This document shows, piece by piece, positions 57,432-64,000 of a stretch of DNA of 64,000 bases. Made by a program: the position numbers and the translations under genes. The DNA is from Enterobacter sp. RIT418 (lineage in GTDB: Bacteria > Pseudomonadota > Gammaproteobacteria > Enterobacterales > Enterobacteriaceae), in assembly GCF_003057745.1 (NCBI RefSeq), contig NZ_QBJD02000010.1:62001-126000 (forward strand), read 5' to 3'. The notes under the pieces are model-generated. The model made no database searches and was not told the origin of the DNA. It saw nothing but the letters and a program-made list of their open reading frames with translations. Positions within the stretch are counted from its first letter, which is position 1, and the number at the start of each line of letters is the position of its first letter.

Positions 57432-58639
57432 ACGATAGTCTCCTGCGCTTCAGCGCGAGGGGTTGAGCGGCGGAAGAAGCGTTTTTCCTGCGCAACAACG
57501 AGTAAAAATGCCGCCAGCAGCAGGGCATAGGTAACAATCAGGCCGCCGAGCGTGCCAAAGGTGTTCAGCAGATTGACCTTGTCCCAGCTTGTCGCCAGCG
57601 CGGGTGACACATCATCCCAGTAGTAGGCCAGCAGCGTTGAGCCGATCACGTTGCCAAGGCCCACCCACCAGTAGTGCACCTGGCCTTCTACGGCGCGGTA
57701 CATCCAGCCCGTTTCGCAACCACCGGCCAGCACAATGCCAAAGCCAAACAGCAGGCCGCCGATGACCGCGTTGGGGCCCGCCCACATGATTTTAGGCTCA
57801 ACGCCGAGCTGTACGTAGCTGAATATGCCAATGGCGCTCACCGCCATCCCGGCAATGATCGCTTTTGCCATCATCGTGCGCCCGGTGATCCACATATCGC
57901 GAAACGCGGAGGTAAAGCAGATTTGCGCCCGCTCAATCAGCAGGCCAAAGCCTATGCCGAAGAGCATCGCCAGGCCGAGCTTCGGCTGGTTTAGCGCGGT
58001 GCATAGCGCCCAGGCCACCATGGCGAAAAAGATCAGCATGCCGAGGCGGAAGCGACGGCGCGCCTGAGCAGGCTTCTGCGTGAGCGGAGAGGCGGCGCTC
58101 ACTTTGGTCATTTTTACCGGAATGCGAAACAGCGGCAGCAGCGTAAATTTCGCGCCGAAGTACGAGCCAATGGCCGTTGCCACGGCAAAGAACCAGGCGT
58201 GCAGGGAAAACTGAGGAATTCCGGTAAAGAAGGCGGCGAGATTACAGCCCATCGCCAGACGCGCGCCGAACCCGGCAATTATGCCGCCGATAATGGCCTG
58301 CATGATGCGAATGCGGCTTTTCGGCATGCGGATTTTGACGTTGTTCGCCCACAGCGCGGCGGCGAAACAGCCGCCGAACATGCCGATAATCATCATCCCG
58401 TCGATGCGGGTCAGCGGCGTGCCGTCCAGATGAATAAGCTTGTAGTATCCCCACTCTTCGGCGGGAACGCCTGCAAGCTGCAGCAGCTGGCCTCCCCAGC
58501 GGGTAAATTCGCCGGTGACGGCCCAGAAGGTGCCGGTGATGCCGAAATAATAGGTGGAGAGAATACCGGCGGCGATAACGGCCGGAACCGGGGACCAGAA
58601 CTTAACGAGGTAAGTCTGTTTAAAGTGGTGCCATGACAT
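57428..58639 (-). CDS. yedE: YeeE/YedE-family sulfur (selenium) transporter YedE
   Basis: 403 residues (E. coli 401). Polytopic inner-membrane protein with repeated glycine-cysteine motifs typical of YeeE/YedE channels: ARLAMGCNLAAFFTG near residue 130 and FGIVLAGGCETGWMYRAVEG near residue 305. The cysteines relay thiosulfate-type sulfur or selenium to the partner TusA-like protein. Located here beside trp, unlike E. coli. Confidence 0.93.
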   Translation of the reverse strand: MSWHHFKQTYLVKFWSPVPAVIAAGILSTYYFGITGTFWAVTGEFTRWGGQLLQLAGVPAEEWGYYKLIHLDGTPLTRIDGMMIIGMFGGCFAAALWANNVKIRMPKSRIRIMQAIIGGIIAGFGARLAMGCNLAAFFTGIPQFSLHAWFFAVATAIGSYFGAKFTLLPLFRIPVKMTKVSAASPLTQKPAQARRRFRLGMLIFFAMVAWALCTALNQPKLGLAMLFGIGFGLLIERAQICFTSAFRDMWITGRTMMAKAIIAGMAVSAIGIFSYVQLGVEPKIMWAGPNAVIGGLLFGFGIVLAGGCETGWMYRAVEGQVHYWWVGLGNVIGSTLLAYYWDDVSPALATSWDKVNLLNTFGTLGGLIVTYALLLAAFLLVVAQEKRFFRRSTPRAEAQETIV

Positions 58640-58784
58640 GTGTAAACCTCTGAACTCAGAAGGGGTTACCGAAAGAAAACCGGATCATACGCTGACAGAA
58701 AGGTTTGAAAAGTCATTCACACCGAAAATATCGACGGGATCAATTTTGCGCTAACCCTTTAGGGCAGGCGAAAGAAGAGGGGGA

Positions 58785-58810
58785 ACCGTCTGGCTGCGGC
58801 GCCAGACGGT
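58785..58810 (-). terminator. Hairpin at the end of the trp operon
   Basis: ACCGTCTGGC / GCCAGACGGT with a 6-base loop, 8 bases after the trpA stop. On the minus strand it is followed by TTCCCCCTCTTCTTTC and no true U-tract, so termination may be weak or Rho-assisted. Confidence 0.5.
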
Positions 58811-58817
58811 AACCAGA

Positions 58818-59627
58818 TTACGCTGTATGCGTTGCGGCTTTCATTGCGCTGACGAATGCTTTCAGTTCAGCCAGCATTTGCTCCGGCTTATCGAGGTTCT
58901 TTTCGATGATTTTCACAATCGCGGAGCCGGAAATAGCACCGGCCGCGTTAGCGTCAATCGCTGCGGTGACCTGTTCAGGTGAAGAGATACCAAAGCCCTG
59001 CAGCGGCGGGGCCGCGTGGTATTCCGCCAGCTTTTCAACCAGGTGATGCAGCGGCAGCGCGGCCTTGTTTTCTGCCCCGGTGACCCCGGCACGAGAAAGC
59101 AGGTAGGTATATCCGCGTCCGTGTGAGGCGATCTGGCGCAGCAGCTCGTCATCGGCGTTTGGCGGGCAGATGAAAATGGGCGCTACGCCGTGGCGCATTG
59201 CCGCCTGGCGGAACGGGGCAGACTCTTCGACCGGCACGTCGGCCACCAGCACGGAGTCAACGCCCACGCGCGCGCACTCGGCGTAAAATTCGTCAATGCC
59301 GCGGTTGAACACCAGGTTGGCGTACATCAGCAGGCCGATGGGGATCGTCGGGTGCTTCTGGCGGATCGCCGCCAGCATTTCAAAACACTGGGTCGGCGTC
59401 ACGCCCGCGGCGAACGCGCGCAGGGTGGCATTCTGAATGGTCGGGCCGTCCGCCAGCGGATCGGAGAACGGAATGCCCAGCTCCAGCGCATCGGCTCCGG
59501 CTTCAATCAGGGCGTCGATAATTTTCAGCGACTGCTCCGGGCCCGGATCGCCCAGCGTAACGAAGGGGACGAACGCGCCCTCCCGGCGGGCCTTCAGCTC
59601 TGCAAATACGTTATCGTAGCGTTCCAT
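58818..59627 (-). CDS. trpA: Tryptophan synthase alpha chain
   Basis: 269 residues. Cleaves indole-3-glycerol phosphate to indole and GAP. Catalytic Glu and Asp are in [15 protein letters not shown] (E49, D60). Its ATG overlaps the trpB stop by one base (TGATG), giving coupled translation for the alpha2beta2 complex. Confidence 0.98.
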   Translation of the reverse strand: MERYDNVFAELKARREGAFVPFVTLGDPGPEQSLKIIDALIEAGADALELGIPFSDPLADGPTIQNATLRAFAAGVTPTQCFEMLAAIRQKHPTIPIGLLMYANLVFNRGIDEFYAECARVGVDSVLVADVPVEESAPFRQAAMRHGVAPIFICPPNADDELLRQIASHGRGYTYLLSRAGVTGAENKAALPLHHLVEKLAEYHAAPPLQGFGISSPEQVTAAIDANAAGAISGSAIVKIIEKNLDKPEQMLAELKAFVSAMKAATHTA

Positions 59628-60820
59628 CAGATTTCCCCTCGTGCTTTCAAAATATCGTGAACGGTGAAGATATCTTTGTCACCGCGACCGGAAAGGTTCA
59701 CCACCAGCAGCTGCTCTTTTTCCGGGTTTTCTTTCATCATTTTCAGGGCGTGTGCCAGCGCGTGCGAGGACTCCAGCGCCGGGATGATCCCTTCATGCCG
59801 TGAAAGCGCTTTAAAGGCTTCCAGCGCCTCGTCATCGGTTATCGAAACATACTCCGCGCGGCCAATGCTGTTCAGGTGCGCGTGCTGCGGCCCCACGGAC
59901 GGGAAGTCCAGTCCGGCGGAAATGGAGTAGGACTCCTCGATCTGGCCTTCGTCCGTCTGCATCATCGGCGACTTCATGCCGAAGTAAATCCCAACGCGAC
60001 CGTGCTTCAGCGGCGCGCCGTGCTCGCCGGAGTCAATACCGTGCCCGGCAGGCTCAACGCCGATCAGCCCCACGCGATCGTCGTCGATGAAGTCAGCGAA
60101 CATGCCGATGGCGTTAGAACCGCCGCCGACGCAGGCGATGACCGCGTCAGGAAGACGACCTTCTTTTTCGACAATTTGCACTTTTGTCTCTTCGCCAATC
60201 ATGCGCTGGAACTCACGCACGATGGTCGGGAACGGGTGCGGGCCCGCCGCGGTGCCGAGCATATAGTGCGCGGTGTCATAGCTGCCGGACCAGTCGCGGA
60301 GCGCCTCGTTGCAGGCATCCTTCAGCGTGGCGGAACCGCTATGAACCGGGATCACTTCCGCACCCATCAGGCGCATGCGGAAGACGTTCGGCGACTGGCG
60401 CTCCACGTCCTTCGCGCCCATGTAGATGCGGCACTTCAGGCCGAGCAGGGCGCTCGCCAGCGCCGACGCCACGCCGTGCTGGCCCGCACCGGTTTCGGCG
60501 ATGATTTCGGTTTTCCCCATGCGCTTCGCCAGAAGCGCCTGGCCCAGCACCTGGTTCGTTTTGTGCGCGCCGCCGTGCAGCAGGTCTTCACGCTTGAGGT
60601 ACAGCGTGGTTTTCGTGCCTTCGGTCAGGTTGCGGCATTTGGTCAGCGCCGTCGGGCGGCCCGCGTAGTTTTTCAGCAGGTCGGTAAATTCAGCCTGAAA
60701 CGCCGGATCTTTCTGCGCGCTCACAAACGCTTCTTCCAGCTGGCGCAGCGCGGGCATCAGGATTTGCGGAACGTACATCCCGCCGAACTCGCCAAAATAC
60801 GGGTTTAGTAATGTCGTCAT
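59627..60820 (-). CDS. trpB: Tryptophan synthase beta chain
   Basis: 397 residues, the E. coli length. PLP enzyme joining indole and serine; Schiff-base Lys in [12 protein letters not shown] (near 87) and PLP-phosphate glycines in [12 protein letters not shown]. The ATG at 60820 ([14 protein letters not shown]) follows GGAAGAG; the longer frame runs back into trpC. Confidence 0.98.
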   Translation of the reverse strand: MTTLLNPYFGEFGGMYVPQILMPALRQLEEAFVSAQKDPAFQAEFTDLLKNYAGRPTALTKCRNLTEGTKTTLYLKREDLLHGGAHKTNQVLGQALLAKRMGKTEIIAETGAGQHGVASALASALLGLKCRIYMGAKDVERQSPNVFRMRLMGAEVIPVHSGSATLKDACNEALRDWSGSYDTAHYMLGTAAGPHPFPTIVREFQRMIGEETKVQIVEKEGRLPDAVIACVGGGSNAIGMFADFIDDDRVGLIGVEPAGHGIDSGEHGAPLKHGRVGIYFGMKSPMMQTDEGQIEESYSISAGLDFPSVGPQHAHLNSIGRAEYVSITDDEALEAFKALSRHEGIIPALESSHALAHALKMMKENPEKEQLLVVNLSGRGDKDIFTVHDILKARGEI

Positions 60821-60830
60821 CTTCTCTTCC

Positions 60831-62189
60831 TTAATATGCACGCAGAGTTTTAAAGACCGAGGCCAGCTTGCTGGCATCTTTTATGCCGGGCTGGGACTCT
60901 ACGCCTGAATTGAAATCGAGGCCCGCGCAGCCGGCTTTTGCCGCTTCTACGCAGTTATCCGGGCTCAAGCCGCCCGCGAGTAAAACGTTGTCGAGCGTTT
61001 CGCCGCTCAGCAGCGACCAGTCAAAACGCTGTCCGGTGCCGCCCTGGCCGTTATCGAGCACGTATTTGTCGACGTGGTTCAGGTTACGCGGGGGCAGGGC
61101 ACTGCCTACGCTCTGCGCCTTCCAGATCTGTACCTGAGGCGCCAGAACGGCGCGCAGGGCGTCGATATAGGCCTGGTCTTCGCTGCCGTGAAGCTGTACC
61201 GCGCTCAGGGATAACGAGTCGGCTTTTGCGGCCACGTCTGCAACATCCGCATTGCGGAAGACGCCGACGTAGCGAAGCGGCGCGCCCGCAGTGACCTGAC
61301 GCGCCTGCTCTACCGTCACGGCGCGCGGAGAGCTTTCAACAAAAATCAGCCCGCCGTAAATGGCGCCCGCTTCATACGCGGCCAGCGCATCCTGCTCGCG
61401 GGTTAAGCCGCACACTTTATTTTCACCCAGCAGCACGCGGCGCACCGCGGCGTTGAGATCGTCATGCTCCATCATCGCGGAGCCGATCAGGAAGCCGTTC
61501 GCAAAGTGGCTCAGCTCGCGCACCTGAGCGTAGCTGTTAATCCCCGACTCGCTGATCACCGTCACGCCGGGACCCAGGCGCGGCGCCAGCTGGCGGGTGC
61601 GATTGAGGTCGATGGACAGGTCGCGCAGATCGCGGTTGTTGATGCCAACCACTTTGGCCTCCAGCGCAATCGCGCGCTCCAGCTCCTCTTCGTTGCTCAC
61701 CTCGGTCAGCACGCCCATGTTAAGGCTGTGCGCGACCGCAGCAAGCTGGCGATACTGTTCATCGTCGAGCACCGAAAGCATCAGCAGGCAGGCGTCGGCC
61801 TGGTAAAAGCGCGCCAGCCAAATCTGATAAGGGTCGATAATAAAGTCTTTGCACAGGATCGGCTGCGGCGCGATGCCGCTGACGATAGGCAGAAAGTCGA
61901 AGCTGCCCTGAAAGTATTTCTCATCCGTCAGCACGGAAATGGCCGACGCATGATGCTTATAGATACCGGCTATGCGCGCCGGGTCGAAATCGTCGCGGAT
62001 GACGCCTTTAGACGGAGAGGCTTTTTTGCACTCCAGAATAAACGCGGTACGCGCGCCCTGCAGGGCATCATAGAAGCGTCGGCTGCTCGGCACGACGTCG
62101 TTCTGAAAGCCAGCCAGCGGCTGCTGCGCCTTGCGGGCTTCCACCCAGATGGCCTTATCGGCAACGATTTTCGCTAAAACGGTCTGCAT
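60831..62189 (-). CDS. trpC: Bifunctional IGP synthase / PRA isomerase TrpC(F)
   Basis: 452 residues. N-terminal indole-3-glycerol phosphate synthase (residues ~1-255; [24 protein letters not shown]) fused to phosphoribosylanthranilate isomerase (~256-452; [27 protein letters not shown]). The fusion is as in E. coli. Confidence 0.98.
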   Translation of the reverse strand: MQTVLAKIVADKAIWVEARKAQQPLAGFQNDVVPSSRRFYDALQGARTAFILECKKASPSKGVIRDDFDPARIAGIYKHHASAISVLTDEKYFQGSFDFLPIVSGIAPQPILCKDFIIDPYQIWLARFYQADACLLMLSVLDDEQYRQLAAVAHSLNMGVLTEVSNEEELERAIALEAKVVGINNRDLRDLSIDLNRTRQLAPRLGPGVTVISESGINSYAQVRELSHFANGFLIGSAMMEHDDLNAAVRRVLLGENKVCGLTREQDALAAYEAGAIYGGLIFVESSPRAVTVEQARQVTAGAPLRYVGVFRNADVADVAAKADSLSLSAVQLHGSEDQAYIDALRAVLAPQVQIWKAQSVGSALPPRNLNHVDKYVLDNGQGGTGQRFDWSLLSGETLDNVLLAGGLSPDNCVEAAKAGCAGLDFNSGVESQPGIKDASKLASVFKTLRAY

Positions 62190-62192
62190 GTT

Positions 62193-63788
62193 TTACCCTC
62201 TTGCCGCAAGTGCGGTAACGCGGTCGTAAGCTGCACCCGAGCGCAGCACGTCCAGAACTTTTCGAGCGTTGATCTTCAGATCTTCCTCACCGTGTAAACG
62301 CATCAGCATGGCGACGTTGGCCGCCACGGCGGCCTCGTGGGCGGCCTCTCCTTTACCTTGTAATAAGCGCGTCAGAATGTCACGGTTTTCTTCCGGCGTG
62401 CCGCCCGCCAGCGCCTCCTGACGATACGGCGTCAGGCCGAAGTCGGCTGCCTCAAGCTGATAGTTAAGAATTTCACCGTCGCGCAGTTCGGCCACCACGG
62501 TAGGCGCGTGCAGGGACACTTCGTCCATGCCGCCGCTGTGCACCACCGCCGCGCGCTGGTAGCCCAGCACGCGCAGGGTTTCGGCGATCGGCAGCACCAG
62601 CTCGGGGCTGTAAACGCCGATCAGCGCCAGCGGCGGATGCGCCGGGTTAATCAGCGGGCCGAGTACGTTAAACAGCGTGCGGGTTTTAAGCTGCTGGCGA
62701 ACCGGCATCGCGTGGCGAAAACCGGTGTGATACTTCGGCGCGAACAGGAAGCAGACGCCCAGATCGTCCAGCGCTTCACGCGAGCGTTCAGCCTGCATGT
62801 CGAGGTTGATGCCAAACGCGGCCAGCAGATCCGATGAGCCCGAACGGCTGGAGACGCTGCGGTTGCCGTGCTTGGCCACTTTCATACCGCACGCCGCCGC
62901 GACGAACGCGCTGGCGGTGGAGATATTGATGCTGTTGCTGCCGTCGCCGCCGGTGCCGACGATGTCGGCAAACTGATAGTCCGGGCGCGGGAACGGCGCG
63001 GCGTTTTCCAGCAGGGCCGTAGCGGCGCCGGCGATCTCCTGCGGGCTTTCGCCGCGCACCTTCATGCTCACCAGCGCTGCGGCGAGCTGCTCAGGCTTCA
63101 GCTCGCCGCGCACCACGGCGGAGAAGAGCTGGTGGCTTTCCTGCTGGCTCAGGGTCTGCGCCTGATACAGTTTTTCCAGAATCGGCTGCAGGGTGTTGGT
63201 TTGCTCGAGCTTCTGCAGCGCCCAGTCGAGCGTTTGCTCCAGCAGGCGAGCGCCGTTGGAGGTCAGAATCGACTCCGGATGGAACTGCATGCCGCAGACG
63301 CGATCCGCGTCGTGACGCACCGCCATCACCATGCCTTCGAACGAGGCGTTAACGGTCAAGCCCGCCGGGATATTGCTGCCAACCAGCGAGTGGTAGCGCG
63401 CGACCGGCAGCGGGTTCGGCAGCCCGGCAAACATCGCCTGGCCGTCATGTTCAATGCTTGACGCTTTCCCGTGCAGGATCTCGCCCGCCTGGCCGACGTA
63501 GCCGCCGTAGGCTTCAACGATCGCCTGGTGGCCGAGGCAGATGCCGATAATCGGCAGCTTGCCGCGCATGCGGGTCAGCAGTTCCGGCATGCAGCCCGCT
63601 TCGCTCGGCGCGCCTGGGCCAGGAGAGAGCATCAGCACCGGGTTTTGCATGGTGCCGAGACGCTCGATCAGCGTTTGCGCCGGAACATGGTTACGATAGA
63701 TAACGACGTTGTGGCCATTCGCACGCAGCTGATCTGCCAGGTTATAGGTAAAGGAGTCGATATTATCGAGCAGCAGAATGTCAGCCAT
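62193..63788 (-). CDS. trpD: Bifunctional anthranilate synthase component II / phosphoribosyltransferase TrpD (TrpGD)
   Basis: 531 residues. N-terminal class I glutamine amidotransferase (residues ~1-195) with GICLGHQAI nucleophile Cys near 84 and His in [10 protein letters not shown]. The C-terminal anthranilate phosphoribosyltransferase begins near 200 with [14 protein letters not shown] (PRPP site). Three bases before trpC; its ATG overlaps the trpE stop. Confidence 0.98.
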   Translation of the reverse strand: MADILLLDNIDSFTYNLADQLRANGHNVVIYRNHVPAQTLIERLGTMQNPVLMLSPGPGAPSEAGCMPELLTRMRGKLPIIGICLGHQAIVEAYGGYVGQAGEILHGKASSIEHDGQAMFAGLPNPLPVARYHSLVGSNIPAGLTVNASFEGMVMAVRHDADRVCGMQFHPESILTSNGARLLEQTLDWALQKLEQTNTLQPILEKLYQAQTLSQQESHQLFSAVVRGELKPEQLAAALVSMKVRGESPQEIAGAATALLENAAPFPRPDYQFADIVGTGGDGSNSINISTASAFVAAACGMKVAKHGNRSVSSRSGSSDLLAAFGINLDMQAERSREALDDLGVCFLFAPKYHTGFRHAMPVRQQLKTRTLFNVLGPLINPAHPPLALIGVYSPELVLPIAETLRVLGYQRAAVVHSGGMDEVSLHAPTVVAELRDGEILNYQLEAADFGLTPYRQEALAGGTPEENRDILTRLLQGKGEAAHEAAVAANVAMLMRLHGEEDLKINARKVLDVLRSGAAYDRVTALAARG

Positions 63789-64000
63789 CAGAAAATCTCC
63801 TGTGCGTGATGGGCGGTAGCAATGGCGCGCAGAACCGCGCGGGCCTTACTGCGAGTTTCGTCAGCTTCAGACTGCGGAACAGAATCCAGAACCACGCCGG
63901 CCCCCGCCTGAACGGTGGCAATGCCGTCCTCCACGTAGGCGGAGCGGATCACAATGCAGGTGTCCAGATCGCCATGCGCGGTAAAGTACCCCACGGCGCC
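63788..64000 (-). CDS. trpE: Anthranilate synthase component I TrpE, C-terminal end only
   Basis: About 70 codons from the window edge to the stop. Ends with the chorismate-binding segment [20 protein letters not shown], then [17 protein letters not shown], identical in pattern to E. coli TrpE. The rest, with the feedback site and the trp leader, lies beyond the window. Confidence 0.96.
   Translation of the reverse strand, partial: GAVGYFTAHGDLDTCIVIRSAYVEDGIATVQAGAGVVLDSVPQSEADETRSKARAVLRAIATAHHAQEIF

Overview
The window reads as chromosome of an Enterobacterales species close to the Enterobacter cloacae complex or Lelliottia. Most genes are near-identical in length and sequence to E. coli genes from the tyrT-trp region (chaABC, ychNO, narLXKGHJI, tyrTV, purU, ychJ, rssAB, galU, hns, tdk, adhE, ychE, oppABCDF, yciU, cls, yciY, yciI, tonB, yciABC, ompW, trpABCDE). 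A nas (assimilatory nitrate reductase) locus next to ychN/ychO, a leuE in the place where E. coli has kch, and an extra lpxL-like gene point away from Escherichia. Identifications rest on recalled family sequences; no database search was run.

Layout. 1-4865: a compact same-strand cluster of an MFS exporter (cut by the window edge), an ATP-grasp ligase, a membrane-anchored sulfotransferase and a Cys/Met-type PLP enzyme. This looks like a small biosynthesis-and-export operon that I cannot match to a known product. 4911-7823: chaA, chaB, chaC, ychN. 7894-17246: the nas locus, wrecked. Only the first ~163 codons of nasR and the last ~278 codons of nasA survive. Everything between is replaced by an 8-kb block bounded by two direct copies of a 785-787 bp IS6-family element. 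The block holds IS3-family fragments, a large decayed ORF, an AT-rich gene for a small protein with a clan CD (caspase-like) His/Cys pattern, and a truncated orphan ORF.

17376-29970: ychO, then the respiratory nitrate module narL-narX (minus) and narK, narGHJI (plus), with perfect FNR boxes before narK and narG. 30105-30835: three 176-bp tandem repeats followed by two identical tRNA-Tyr genes (tyrTV operon, minus). 30992-40075: purU, ychJ, rssA, rssB, galU, hns, tdk, adhE. 40556-47552: ychE and oppABCDF. 47600-53123: a voltage-gated-type ion channel with a zinc ribbon, yciU, clsA, yciY, an Exc2-like lipoprotein, leuE, yciI, tonB. 53156-58639: yciA, yciB, yciC, ompW, an LpxL-type acyltransferase, yedF, yedE. 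58818-64000: the trp operon read on the minus strand, ending inside trpE.

How it fits together: the strain should respire nitrate (NarK uptake, NarGHI reduction, NarXL sensing, FNR control) but should have lost nitrate assimilation through this locus. The most interesting unexplained parts are the sulfotransferase cluster at the left edge and the clan CD-like protein buried in the IS6-bounded block.
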